A DNA stretch of 64,000 nt from Roseomonas acroporae (GCF_023223525.1 NZ_JALPRX010000008.1:1-64000), one strand, 5' to 3'; shown: positions 23,438-31,901, numbered from the stretch's first letter. Numbers and translations are program-made. Notes: generated from the sequence alone by a model not told the origin.

Positions 23438-24607
23438 TCAGCGCGCCGGCAGCGCCCGCGGCGGCGCGGCGGCGGCCGGCGCCTGCAACCGGGCGCGCAG
23501 CCCGGCCTCCAGCTCGTCCAGCGCGCGACGACCCTCCTCGCGCCGGCGCCGCCCCTCCTCGGCGATGCGCGTGACGCCCTCGATCGTCGAGATCAGGTTG
23601 TCGTGCACCACCTTCAGCGTCTCCACGTCGATCACGCCGCGCTGCGTCGCGCGCGCCGTCTCCTGCACCGTGGTGTTCAGCACGGCGGCGTTGCGGCGCA
23701 TCAGCTCGTTGTTGGCGTCCTGCAGCGCGGTGCCGAGCGCCACCGCGTCGCGCTGCTCCTTCACCGTCAGCGCCAGGGTGAACTGGTTCTTCCACTGCGG
23801 CACGGTGAAGGTCACGGCTTGGCGGATGCTGTCGGCCACCTCGATGGCGTTGGCCTGCATCATGCGGATCTGCTGCGCCTTCTGGATGCTGTCCATGCGC
23901 AGCAGCTCCAGGTCGTGGATCTTCTTGTCCAGCCGCTCGGCGGCCCGCCGGATCTCCTGCACGCGCTGCAGGCCCACCGCGTCGCCGCCCGCCTGCACCT
24001 CGGCGTTCGGGATGTCGTTCGCCTCCGCCTCGCGCAGCCGCTCGCGCCCGGCCGCGATCAGCACCTCCAGATCGCGGAAGCGCTGGTGGTTCAGCGAGTA
24101 GAGCTCGTTCAGCTCGACGGCGCGGCCCTCCACCGCCGAGACGCGGCGCTCCAGCTCCGCCACCACCTGCCCGATCTGGTCGGCCACGCTGTCGAAGCGG
24201 GCGCGGAAGCGGACCAGCTCGTCGCCGCCGCGCCCGAACAGCCGCGACAGGAGCCCGCCCTTCGCGCCGCCGGCATCGAGCGGGTTGAAGCCCTTCGCCT
24301 TCACCAGCAGGTCCGCGAGCAGCCCGCCCACGTCGCCCGCATCGGCGCCCTTCACCCGGCTCAGGAGCTGGTCGTTGAAGGCCGCCATCCCGGCCTGCAC
24401 CTCCTGCCCGTAGCCCGAGATGCTGAGCGGATCGGCGAGGTCGAGTCGTGCCTTGGCCTGCGCGACGGCGGGCAGCGCCTCGGGCGCGGGGGCCGGCAGC
24501 CGCGTCCCCGGCGCCCCCGGCGCGTCGGCCCCCGGCACCGTCGGCGCGTCGGCGATAACGGCGAGCGCGCCGCTCCGGCCGTCGGTGGGGGTGAGGCTCT
24601 GCGACAT
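23438..24607 (-). CDS. telA: Toxic anion resistance protein TelA
   Basis: TelA-family protein of 389 residues, associated with tellurite and other chemical-stress resistance. The family signature region is present: LELLRMDSIQKAQQIRMMQANAIEVADSIRQ (split here for length: LELLRMDSIQ, MMQANAIEVA), TVPQWKNQFTLAL, NTTVQETARATQRGVIDVETLK and TIEGVTRIAEEG. Most of the protein is predicted long helices. The start at 24607 has GGGAG eight bases upstream. It leads the minus-strand cluster TelA, unknown protein, VWA, TerD. Confidence 0.9.
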   Translation of the reverse strand: MSQSLTPTDGRSGALAVIADAPTVPGADAPGAPGTRLPAPAPEALPAVAQAKARLDLADPLSISGYGQEVQAGMAAFNDQLLSRVKGADAGDVGGLLADLLVKAKGFNPLDAGGAKGGLLSRLFGRGGDELVRFRARFDSVADQIGQVVAELERRVSAVEGRAVELNELYSLNHQRFRDLEVLIAAGRERLREAEANDIPNAEVQAGGDAVGLQRVQEIRRAAERLDKKIHDLELLRMDSIQKAQQIRMMQANAIEVADSIRQAVTFTVPQWKNQFTLALTVKEQRDAVALGTALQDANNELMRRNAAVLNTTVQETARATQRGVIDVETLKVVHDNLISTIEGVTRIAEEGRRRREEGRRALDELEAGLRARLQAPAAAAPPRALPAR

Positions 24608-25000
24608 GCGGATCTCCCTCGCTGCCGGCACCGCGTCCCGGCCCCTGCTCCGCGCCAGACTAGCACCGCCCCGCCACCGCACCGAAACCCGATGCCCGTC
24701 CGTCGCGGCATGCCTCATGCCGCCGCGCACCTTCCGGCACGACGCTGCCGCGTACCGTCCACTCCACGCCGATTCGCCGCCGGACGACCCGGCCCCGCCC
24801 CGCCCGATCCGGCGGCCGGTCGCGGCGCGCCCGACGCCCGCAGGGGGGCGCCGAGAGGGCCGCAACGGCGTGCCGAGGGCGTGCCGAGGGCGTGCCGAGG
24901 GCGTGCCGAGGGCGTGCCAAGGGCGTGCCAAGGGCGTGATTGACGCGCTGGCGCAACCGTCCTAGTCCGGCCGCCCCTGGAGGTTGGAGACGGCTGCATC
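24608..25000. promoter_or_regulatory. Divergent spacer between telA and the OmpA-like lipoprotein gene
   Basis: This 393-base GC-rich spacer should carry promoters for both directions. The only recognisable structure is the 11-bp array at 24869-24934. No gene was seen. Confidence 0.4.
24869..24934. repeat. 11-bp tandem array (6 units) in the telA divergent spacer
   Basis: Four units of CGTGCCGAGGG and two of CGTGCCAAGGG, ending 66 bases before the start of the OmpA-like gene. On the other strand the core reads CCCTYGGCACG. Same unit length as the array at 7546-7666 but a different sequence. Confidence 0.95.
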
Positions 25001-25429
25001 ATGACCCCGCTTGCCCGCCGCGTGGCGCTCCGCGCCGTCCTCCTCGCCCCGGCGGCTGCCGCCGTGGCGGCCTCCCTGGCCGGCTGCGCCGCGCAGCCCG
25101 CCCCCGCCGGCCAGACGCCGCTTCCCGTGGTGTTCTTCACCGAGGACAGCGCCGCGCTGAACGACGCGGCGCTCGGCGTCATCCGCGAGGCCGCCGCCTC
25201 CGCCGCCGCCAACCCGCAATCCGCCGTCTACGTGCTCGGCTTCGCCGATCCCGATGGCGGCCGCGCCTTCAACCGCGCCCTGTCCGAGGCGCGGGCGCAG
25301 AACGTCGCCAACCAGCTCCGCCAGGAAGGCGTCGCGCCGGCGCGCATCCGCGTGCGGGCGCGCGGCCCGGTGCCGTTCGAGATGTTCCCGCTGGAAAGCC
25401 GCCGCGTCGAGATCCGCATCGGCGAGTAG
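25001..25429 (+). CDS. OmpA-like peptidoglycan-associated lipoprotein, copy 1
   Basis: A 142-residue protein with an arginine-containing signal peptide and lipobox (LAGC, Cys about 29). A short OmpA C-terminal-like domain follows: PVVFFTEDSAALNDAALGVI, VLGFADPDGGRAFNRALSEARAQNVANQL (given in part: GRAFNRALSEARAQ), RVRARGPVPFE and SRRVEIRIGE. The OmpA fold binds peptidoglycan, but the usual TDxxG motif is changed to FADPDG. A paralog of similar size follows 171 bases downstream, so this is a tandem duplication. Confidence 0.8.
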   Translation: MTPLARRVALRAVLLAPAAAAVAASLAGCAAQPAPAGQTPLPVVFFTEDSAALNDAALGVIREAAASAAANPQSAVYVLGFADPDGGRAFNRALSEARAQNVANQLRQEGVAPARIRVRARGPVPFEMFPLESRRVEIRIGE

Positions 25430-25600
25430 CGCCCGCCGGGGTGGACGCCGCGTCACCGCGCGGCAACCATCCCGCCGCGGCGCGGTTCAGTCCTCGCTTC
25501 CGGCGCCGCGCCCCGGCGGCAGGCAGGCCCCTGGCCGGCCGCCGGCGCGACGAATCCGACCGGGACGACGAACCGGATCAGCCAGATGACGGAGACGAAG

Positions 25601-26032
25601 ATGAACGCCCGCCCGCCCGCCGCATCGCCCGCGCTCCAGGGAGCCGCGCCACGCCGGGCCGCGCTGCTCGGCCTCCTCGCCATCGCCGCCTGCGCGCCGC
25701 TCAGCTCGCAGCCGGTGCCGGTGGTGTTCTTCACCCAGGCGGGCACCACCATCGACGAGAACGGCATGGTGGTGATCGAGCAGGCGGCGGCCCTGGCGCG
25801 GCGCTGGCCGCTCGCCCGCGTGCGGGTGATGGGCTTCGCGGTGGACCGCGCCAACGTGCCCGACGAGCCGCTCATCCGCCTCGCCGAGGAGCGCGCCACC
25901 GCCGTCGCCGCCGCGCTGCGGCAGGCCGGCGTCTCGCCGGGCCGCCTCGTCGTGGAGCCGCGCGGCCCGGTGCCCTTCGAGCAGGCGCCGCTGGAGAGCC
26001 GCCGCGTCGAGATCCGCATCGGCGACATGTAG
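25601..26032 (+). CDS. OmpA-like peptidoglycan-associated lipoprotein, copy 2
   Basis: A 143-residue paralog of the upstream gene. The signal region ends IAACAPLSSQ with a lipobox-like cysteine. The domain has PVVFFTQAGTTIDENGMVVI, RVMGFAVDRANVPDEPLIRL, RATAVAAALRQAG and SRRVEIRIGDM. The two copies share the C-terminal block GPVPFE-x(n)-ESRRVEIRIG. In this copy even the FADPDG remnant is lost (FAVDRA), so peptidoglycan binding is doubtful. The start at 25601 has GGAG six bases upstream; 25586 is possible. Confidence 0.78.
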   Translation: MNARPPAASPALQGAAPRRAALLGLLAIAACAPLSSQPVPVVFFTQAGTTIDENGMVVIEQAAALARRWPLARVRVMGFAVDRANVPDEPLIRLAEERATAVAAALRQAGVSPGRLVVEPRGPVPFEQAPLESRRVEIRIGDM

Positions 26033-26164
26033 CCTTCCCCGGCCCGGCCAGCGCCCGGCCCGGCCGCCGAGGTCGTGATCCCGGCCGGGATTCCGGCCTC
26101 GGCCCGGGCCGCTTTTCCGGCCCCCGGCTGACAGGCCCGCCCGGGCGTGGCAGAACCGCCCGTC

Positions 26165-28054
26165 ATGCCCGACATCACAGCGGCGGCGACGCGGCCCGGC
26201 CCCGACCCGGCGCAGGACCCGGCGCCCGACCCGGGGACGGTGCTCCACCGCGTCTTCGGCCACGCCGGTTTCCGCGGCCTGCAGGAGCAGGTGATCCGCC
26301 ACGTCGCCGGCGGCGGCTCCGGCCTCGTCCTGATGCCCACCGGCGGCGGCAAGAGCCTCTGCTACCAGGTTCCCGCCCTCTGCCGGCCCGGGATCGCCGT
26401 CGTCGTCTCGCCGCTGATCGCGCTGATGGAGGACCAGGTCGCCGCCATGCGCCAGCAGGGCGTGGCCGCCGGCGCCCTGCACTCCGAGCTGCCCGAGGAG
26501 GAGCGCCGCGCGCTGCGCCGGCAGATGCGCGACGGCGCGCTGAAGCTGCTCTACGTCTCGCCCGAGCGGCTGGTGATGGACGGCACGCTGGACGACCTCG
26601 CCGCCCGCCGCCTCGCCCTGTTCGCGATCGACGAGGCGCACTGCGTCTCGCAATGGGGCCACCACTTCCGCGCCGAGTACCGCAACCTCGGCGTGCTGGC
26701 GACGCGCTTCCCGGAGATACCGCGCCTCGCCCTGACGGCCACCGCCGACCCGCGCACCGTCGAGGACATCCGCCGCCAGCTCGGCCTCGCCGACGCCCTG
26801 GTGTTCCGCGGCGGCTTCGACCGCCCCAACATCCGCATCGAGGCCGCCCCGCGCGAGAGCGAGCGCGGCCAGCTGCGCGCCTTCGTCCGCGCCGCCAGCG
26901 ACCGCTCCGGCGCCGGCATCGTCTACTGCGGCTCCCGCGCCCGCGCCGAGCAGACCGCCGAGTGGCTGCGCGCGGACGGCCACGACGCCATGGCCTTCCA
27001 CGCCGGCATGGAGGCGGCCGACAAGCGCGCCGCGCACCGCCGCTTCGCCGGCGGCGACGCCGTCATCATGTGCGCCACCATCGCCTTCGGCATGGGCATC
27101 GACCGGCCCGACGTGCGCTGGGTGGCGCACCTCTCGCTGCCGGCGACCCCGGAGGGCTGGTACCAGGAGATCGGTCGCGCCGGCCGCGACGGCCTGCCCG
27201 CGCGCGCCCTGCTGCTCTACGCCGCGGGCGACATCGCGCTGGCCCGCCACCGCATCGCCGAGAGCCCCGCGCCCGACGAGCAGAAGCGCATCGAGCGGGG
27301 CCGGCTGGAGGCGATGATCGGCGTCGCCGAGGCCGCCACCTGCCGCCGGCGCCTGCTGCTGCGCTGCTTCGGCGAGGATCCCGGCCGGGACTGCGGCAAT
27401 TGCGACGTCTGCCTACACCCGCCGCGCCGCTACGACGGCACGGTGGCGGCGCAGAAGCTGCTCTCGGCGGTGCTGCGCACCGGCCAGCGCTTCGGCGCCA
27501 ATCACGTGGTGGACGTGCTGGTGGGGCGGCTGACGCCGCGCATCGCCCAGTTCGGCCACGACCGGCTTCCCACCTTCGGCGTCGGGCGGGAGCTGGGCGC
27601 GGAGGGCTGGCGCGGCGTCGCCCGCCAGCTCGTCGCCCAGGGCGTGCTGGACCTCGAGGAGGTCGGCGAGCACGGCCACGCCCTCGTCGCCACCGACCAG
27701 ACCCGCCCGGTGCTGCGCGGCGAGGCGCCGCTGATGCTGCGCGAGGAGCGCCCGACCGCCACCGGCGGCCGTCCGGGCCGCTCCCTCCGGCGCGAGCGCG
27801 ACCCGGACCGTCCGCGCGCCAGCGTGGCGCTCGGCGAGGCGGACGAGGCGCTGTTCGAGACCTTGCGCGAGTGGCGCAGGGCCGAGGCGCAGTCGCAGGC
27901 CGTGCCGCCCTACCTGATCTTCCACGACCGCACCCTGGCCGAGATCGCCGCCCGCCGCCCCGCCAGCGAGGCGGCGCTGGCGGAGGTGCCGGGTGTGGGA
28001 GCCAGCAAGCTGGAGCGCTACGGCGCGGCGTTGTTGCGAATACTCAGAGATTGA
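26165..28054 (+). CDS. recQ: ATP-dependent DNA helicase RecQ
   Basis: 3'-5' DNA helicase for recombination and replication-fork repair. The 629-residue protein has Walker A GGGKS (60-64), DEAH (156-159) followed by CVSQWGHHFR (the aromatic-rich loop; most homologs have GHDFR), TATAD, the motif VI region YQEIGRAGRDG, a zinc-binding RecQ C-terminal part with CRRR-x(n)-CGNCDVC, and a C-terminal HRDC domain (FHDRTLAEIAARRPASEAAL, GVGASKLERYG). Length and order are typical. ATG 26165 is preferred to GTG 26147; neither has a good ribosome site. Confidence 0.94.
   Translation: MPDITAAATRPGPDPAQDPAPDPGTVLHRVFGHAGFRGLQEQVIRHVAGGGSGLVLMPTGGGKSLCYQVPALCRPGIAVVVSPLIALMEDQVAAMRQQGVAAGALHSELPEEERRALRRQMRDGALKLLYVSPERLVMDGTLDDLAARRLALFAIDEAHCVSQWGHHFRAEYRNLGVLATRFPEIPRLALTATADPRTVEDIRRQLGLADALVFRGGFDRPNIRIEAAPRESERGQLRAFVRAASDRSGAGIVYCGSRARAEQTAEWLRADGHDAMAFHAGMEAADKRAAHRRFAGGDAVIMCATIAFGMGIDRPDVRWVAHLSLPATPEGWYQEIGRAGRDGLPARALLLYAAGDIALARHRIAESPAPDEQKRIERGRLEAMIGVAEAATCRRRLLLRCFGEDPGRDCGNCDVCLHPPRRYDGTVAAQKLLSAVLRTGQRFGANHVVDVLVGRLTPRIAQFGHDRLPTFGVGRELGAEGWRGVARQLVAQGVLDLEEVGEHGHALVATDQTRPVLRGEAPLMLREERPTATGGRPGRSLRRERDPDRPRASVALGEADEALFETLREWRRAEAQSQAVPPYLIFHDRTLAEIAARRPASEAALAEVPGVGASKLERYGAALLRILRD
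28034..28050. promoter_or_regulatory. Candidate iron-regulator site upstream of bfd
   Basis: TTGCGAATACTCAGAGA lies at the extreme 3' end of recQ, about 70 bases before the bfd start. It matches the motif TTGCGAATGATTCTGAGAG before bfr, apart from a small gap. The form resembles Fur boxes (TGCGAATnATTCTnA). Confidence 0.45.
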
Positions 28055-28119
28055 GAACCACTTGCAATTGGTGCCGGCACTCTGTTAGACCCCGGTCAAC
28101 AGGAAGCGAGCCGTCACCG

Positions 28120-28317
28120 ATGTACGTCTGCCTCTGCAACGCCATCACCGACCGGGATGTCCGCCGCGTGGCGAGTGAGAACGGCGTCTCCCGCCCGGCC
28201 GAGGTGTACGAGGCCTGCGGCTGCCGCGCCCAGTGCGGGCGCTGCGTCAAGATGATGCTCAACATGCTGCGCGGCGAGGGGAACGAGGGTGCCGAGGCGG
28301 CGCTGCAGGGCGCCTGA
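28120..28317 (+). CDS. bfd: Bacterioferritin-associated ferredoxin
   Basis: Small [2Fe-2S] protein of 65 residues that donates electrons to bacterioferritin so that stored iron can be released. The four cluster ligands are C4-x-C6 and C39-x2-C42; C33 and C35 are additional. The BFD signature MYVCLCNAIT and CGCRAQCGRC is clear. The start at 28120 is preceded by AGGAAGCGAG. It is followed 107 bases later by bacterioferritin, its functional partner. Confidence 0.93.
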   Translation: MYVCLCNAITDRDVRRVASENGVSRPAEVYEACGCRAQCGRCVKMMLNMLRGEGNEGAEAALQGA

Positions 28318-28336
28318 TTGCGAATGATTCTGAGAG
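28318..28336. promoter_or_regulatory. Candidate Fur box upstream of bfr
   Basis: TTGCGAATGATTCTGAGAG begins right at the bfd stop codon and lies in an AT-rich 107-base spacer (28318-28424), which contrasts with the GC-rich surroundings. The sequence is close to Fur-box cores. A fur gene is present at 14.9 kb in this window. Confidence 0.5.
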
Positions 28337-28424
28337 GGCTTTTCATTAAGCGTTGATATTATTTGGTTTTTTCTGATCGCCGGCGGTGCTATGGGCTCTC
28401 CGAGAAATACGGAGTGCCCCTGCC

Positions 28425-28919
28425 ATGCTGCGCGACCCGAAAGTTGTCGAGCATCTCAACACCCAGCTCACCAACGAGCTGACCGCGATCAACCAGTACT
28501 TCCTGCATGCCCGCACGCTGCGCCACTGGGGCGTCACGCTGCTCGGCAAGCACGAGTACAAGGAATCGATCGAGGAGATGCACCACGCCGACTGGCTGAT
28601 CGAGCGCATCCTCTTCCTCGGCGGCCTGCCCAACGTGCAGCGCCTGAACCACATCATGGTGGGCGAGAACGTGGAGGAGATCCTCCGCAACGACCTCGCG
28701 CTCGAGGAGAAGGCGATGACCGACCTGCGCGAGGCGATCGCCTATTGCGAGCAGGTGCGCGACTACGTCTCCCGCGACCTGTTCCGCCGCATCCTCGACA
28801 ACGAGGAGGAGCATGTCGATTTCATCGACCGCCAGTTCGACCTGATCAAGCAGATCGGCATGGAGCGCTACATCCAGCTCAACTCCGCCCCGGCGCCCGA
28901 GCAGGCCGAGAGCCACTGA
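28425..28919 (+). CDS. bfr: Bacterioferritin
   Basis: 24-subunit iron-storage cage that oxidises Fe(II) and stores it as a mineral. The 164-residue protein keeps all expected ligands: ferroxidase residues E18, E51, H54, E94, E127 and H130, and the heme-ligating Met52. Core motifs are NELTAINQYFLHAR, EEMHHADWLIERILFLGG and NEEEHVDF. The start at 28425 is followed by LRDPKVVEHLN, normal for the family. Cys108 is a non-canonical extra cysteine. Confidence 0.96.
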   Translation: MLRDPKVVEHLNTQLTNELTAINQYFLHARTLRHWGVTLLGKHEYKESIEEMHHADWLIERILFLGGLPNVQRLNHIMVGENVEEILRNDLALEEKAMTDLREAIAYCEQVRDYVSRDLFRRILDNEEEHVDFIDRQFDLIKQIGMERYIQLNSAPAPEQAESH

Positions 28920-29286
28920 CCGGCCCCGGCGGCGGTTCCCGCCGCCGGACGCCGCGCCTCGAGGCCGCGGTCCGTCGCGCCCCGCCACGGCCGGGCCGCC
29001 GTGCCGCCCCGCGGCGCGCGGCCGGTCCCAAGGCGGGATCGCCGGGCGTGGCGGGTGTCGCGCCGCGCAACGGGCCGGCGACGCCGCGCGACCATTCCGT
29101 CCAACACTGCGTAAGACGCATGCCTGTTCGCGCAGACCCGCATCCATTGCAGGGCCCGGAACCCTGCCATGCGGCATCTCTGCGTCGGATTCGCGGCCGC
29201 CTGGGCCAAATAGGGTGAAGGCGCCGCCGTCCCGGTCGCCGCGAAACAACCTGAAGGCCCGTGGGAAACCAGCGGGAGGCAGACCC
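28920..29286. terminator. Hairpin after bfr, and spacer
   Basis: A perfect 10-bp stem CCGGCGGCGG-TTC-CCGCCGCCGG at 28926-28948 follows the bfr stop by a few bases and probably terminates it. The rest of the 367-base spacer holds a small inverted repeat TGCGT-AAG-ACGCA near 29107 and GC-rich sequence; no gene was seen. Confidence 0.5.
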
Positions 29287-30138
29287 ATGCGCTACGCCGT
29301 CAGCTGCGTGCTGAACTACGACGTCCAGGGCAACGCGCCCTTCGTGTTCAACATCGAGGCGCAGAACACCGAGCACCAGAAGGTGCTCGACGAGACCCTG
29401 ACCATCTCGCCGCAGCTCGCGATCGAGCGCTTCGACATGCCCGAGAGCGGCAACCGCTACTTCCGCCTGCGCGCCGGCCCGGGCCCGCTCAAGGTCGAGT
29501 ACCGCGCCACCGTCGAGCTGACGCCCGCGACCTTCGACCCCGAGGCGGTGCAGGAGGTCGAGCCCGGCCGCCTGCCGCTGGAGGCGCTGACCCACCTCTA
29601 CCCCAGCCGCTACATCGAGAGCGACCTGCTGCAGCAATTCGCCAAGCGCGAATTCGGGCACCTCAAGCCCGGCTACCAGCGCGTCGCCGCGATCGCCAAC
29701 TGGATCTGCGACAACATCGACTACGTGCGCGGCAGCAGCGACGAGAGCACCTCGGCGCGCGACACGCTGATCCAGCGCCAGGGCGTGTGCCGCGACTTCG
29801 CGCATCTCGGCATCGCCTTCTGCCGCGGCCTCGGCATCCCGGCGCGCTTCGTCAGCGCCTATGCCTGGCGCCTGCAGCCGCCCGACTTCCACGCCGTGTT
29901 CGAGGCGTGGCTGGAAGGCCCGGAGGGCGGCGCCTGGTTCATGTTCGACCCGACCCGCCTCGCCGATTCCGACGGCCTCGTCCGCATGGGCGTCGGCCGC
30001 GACGCTGCCGAGGTCGCCTTCTGCTCGCCCTACGGCGAGGCCGATTGCGGCTCGCCCAAGGTGCGCATCGAGGCGCTGGACCGCGACGCGAACACCACCA
30101 AGCCGACCACCCGCGCCGTCACCCTCGCCGCCGCCTGA
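29287..30138 (+). CDS. Transglutaminase-like family protein
   Basis: A 283-residue protein of the bacterial transglutaminase-like cysteine peptidase family, often next to circularly permuted ATP-grasp genes, which are absent here. Catalytic triad residues are visible: the cysteine in QGVCRDFAHLGIAFCR, the histidine in DFHAVFEAWL and the aspartate in WFMFDPTRLAD. The N-terminal half (about 1-130) is a beta-rich region. The start at 29287 has GGAGG eight bases upstream. No signal peptide; the substrate is unknown. Confidence 0.88.
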   Translation: MRYAVSCVLNYDVQGNAPFVFNIEAQNTEHQKVLDETLTISPQLAIERFDMPESGNRYFRLRAGPGPLKVEYRATVELTPATFDPEAVQEVEPGRLPLEALTHLYPSRYIESDLLQQFAKREFGHLKPGYQRVAAIANWICDNIDYVRGSSDESTSARDTLIQRQGVCRDFAHLGIAFCRGLGIPARFVSAYAWRLQPPDFHAVFEAWLEGPEGGAWFMFDPTRLADSDGLVRMGVGRDAAEVAFCSPYGEADCGSPKVRIEALDRDANTTKPTTRAVTLAAA

Positions 30139-30453
30139 GGCGGACGGCGCGGCCCTCCGGGCCCTTTGCTCCGGCAAGGGGTTCCCGGGGCGGCCGCGCC
30201 CCTCGGGAGCGGGATGACCCGGGGGCAGGGGCGGAGAAGGGCAGGGAGCGGCGTCGCCCTGTCGGGCGCCGGGCTCCGATCCGCCCGCCCCCCGCTTCGT
30301 CGCCTGCCTCCGGGCCCGACCCCGGACCCACCCCTGGGCTCACCTTCTTGGGCCCACCCCCTTGGGCCCACTCCGGGACCCACCCCTGGGCACGCCCATC
30401 CCGTCCGGGCAGGATGCCCCCGGCGCGCCCCGAGGCGCGCCGGAGGAAATCCG
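30139..30453. repeat. Spacer with CCCYTGGG tandem array upstream of the metallo-hydrolase
   Basis: Between about 30317 and 30390 five imperfect units of 12-14 bp end in CCTGGG, CTTGGG or CCGGG and share a CCCAC linker (for example CCCACCCCCTTGGG, CCCACCCCTGGG). The array ends about 60 bases before the next start codon. The first part of the spacer holds only GC-rich sequence. Confidence 0.75.
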
Positions 30454-31344
30454 ATGAGCATCCCCTTCCGGCGCGACGACGCGCTCCCGCCCGGCGCCGT
30501 GGAGCAGGTCTCCCCGCTGGTCCGCCGCGTCCTCTGCGACAACCCCTCCGCCTTCACCTTCCGCGGCACCAACACCTGGATCATCGGCCGCGGCCGCGTC
30601 GCCGTGCTCGATCCCGGCCCCGAGGATGCCGCCCACCACGACGCCCTGCTGCGCGCCCTGGACGGCGAGACCGTCACCCACATCCTCGTCTCCCACACCC
30701 ATCGCGACCACTCGCCCGGCGCCGCCGCGCTGAAGGCGGCGACCGGCGCGCCGACGCTCGGCTTCGGCCCGCACCTCACCCCGCCCGACCGGGGCGGCGA
30801 GGGCGGCGACCACGGCTTCGTGCCCGACCGGCGCCTCGCCGACGGCGAGTGGGTGCAGGGCGAGGGCTGGCGGCTCCAGGCGCTGCACACGCCCGGCCAC
30901 TGCGCCAACCACCTCTGCTTCGCGCTGGACGAGGAGGGCACGCTGTTCAGCGCCGACCTCGTCATGTCCTGGTCCACCAGCGTCGTCTCGCCGCCGGACG
31001 GCGACATGGCGGACTACATGGCCAGCCTCGCCCGCCTGCTCGGCCGCGCCGACCGGCGCTACGCCCCCGGCCACGGCCCGCTCCTGCCCGAGCCGCTCGC
31101 CTTCGTGGCCGCCCTGGCCGAGCACCGGCGGGAGCGCGAGGCCGCCATCCTCGCGGCACTCGGCGCCGCCGGCCGCGCCGACGCGGCGGCGCTGGTGCCG
31201 CCCGTCTACGGCCCGTCGCTCGACCCGCGCCTCGTCCCCGCCGCCGCGCGCTCGCTGCTGGCGCACCTCGTCAAGCTGGAGCGGGAGGCGGCCGTGCGCC
31301 GGGAGGGCGAGGCCTGGCTGCCCGGGGGGACGCCCCGGGGCTGA
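30454..31344 (+). CDS. MBL-fold metallo-hydrolase (LACTB2/glyoxalase II-like)
   Basis: Zinc-dependent hydrolase of 296 residues. The HxHxDH motif is SHTHRDH near residue 80, followed by the metal ligands HTPGHCANH, FSADLVMSW and the C-terminal APGHGP. The N-terminal NPSAFTFRGTNTWII and the C-terminal winged region (YGPSLDPRLVPAAARSLLAHL) resemble LACTB2-like endoribonucleases, though a thioesterase role is equally possible. GGAGGAAATCCG precedes the start. Confidence 0.87.
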   Translation: MSIPFRRDDALPPGAVEQVSPLVRRVLCDNPSAFTFRGTNTWIIGRGRVAVLDPGPEDAAHHDALLRALDGETVTHILVSHTHRDHSPGAAALKAATGAPTLGFGPHLTPPDRGGEGGDHGFVPDRRLADGEWVQGEGWRLQALHTPGHCANHLCFALDEEGTLFSADLVMSWSTSVVSPPDGDMADYMASLARLLGRADRRYAPGHGPLLPEPLAFVAALAEHRREREAAILAALGAAGRADAAALVPPVYGPSLDPRLVPAAARSLLAHLVKLEREAAVRREGEAWLPGGTPRG

Positions 31345-31445
31345 CAGCGGCCCCGGCGGCCGCGACCGTCGCCGCCTCTTGCCCGCCTCCCGTTTCCCGC
31401 GCAGACCTCGGCCGGCCGCGCCCGGCGGCGGACAGGGAAGCAGGC

Positions 31446-31901
31446 ATGGCCCACTGGCTGGTGAAATCCGAACCCGCGGCCTTCTCCTGGGACGACCAGG
31501 TGCGCAACGGCACTGAGGCGTGGACGGGCGTGCGCAACGCCCTGGCGGCGCGGAACCTGCGGGCCATGCGCCGCGGCGACCTCGCCTTCTTCTACCACTC
31601 CGTCACCGGCAAGGCGGTGGTCGGCATCGTCGAGATCGTCCGCGAGGCCTATCCCGACCCCACCGACGCCACCGGCCGCTGGGCCTGCGTCGACGTCCGT
31701 GCCGTCGCGCCGCTGCCCGCGCCCGTCACCCTGGCCGCGATCCGCGCCGAGCCCGCCCTGGCCGGGCTGCCGCTGATCCGCCAGTCGCGCCTCTCCGTGC
31801 TGCCGGTCACGCCGGCGCAATGGGCCGTGATCGCCCGCATGGGCGGCCTGCCCGCCGGACTCCCCGCCGAACTCCCCGCCGCCTGGCCCGTACCCGCATG
31901 A
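31446..31901 (+). CDS. EVE domain-containing protein
   Basis: A 151-residue EVE-domain protein, a PUA-like fold that binds modified nucleobases. The signature is MAHWLVKSEPAAFSWDD, AWTGVRNALAARNLRAMRRGDLAFFYHS (first part AWTGVRNALAARNLR) and GIVEIVREAYPDPTD. The aromatic cage residues around FSWDD and FFYHS are present. Its stop overlaps the next start (ATGA), so it is co-translated with the Rieske protein. The biological partner is unknown. Confidence 0.92.
   Translation: MAHWLVKSEPAAFSWDDQVRNGTEAWTGVRNALAARNLRAMRRGDLAFFYHSVTGKAVVGIVEIVREAYPDPTDATGRWACVDVRAVAPLPAPVTLAAIRAEPALAGLPLIRQSRLSVLPVTPAQWAVIARMGGLPAGLPAELPAAWPVPA

Noticed and set aside
24608-25000. Small gene between telA and the lipoprotein
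   Set aside because: Frames here are made of the 11-bp array and lack a ribosome site.
24940-28317. Plus-strand open frame of 1125 codons across the lipoproteins and recQ
   Set aside because: Arg/Pro/Ala-rich nonsense in the shifted frame; only its last 65 codons are real (bfd).
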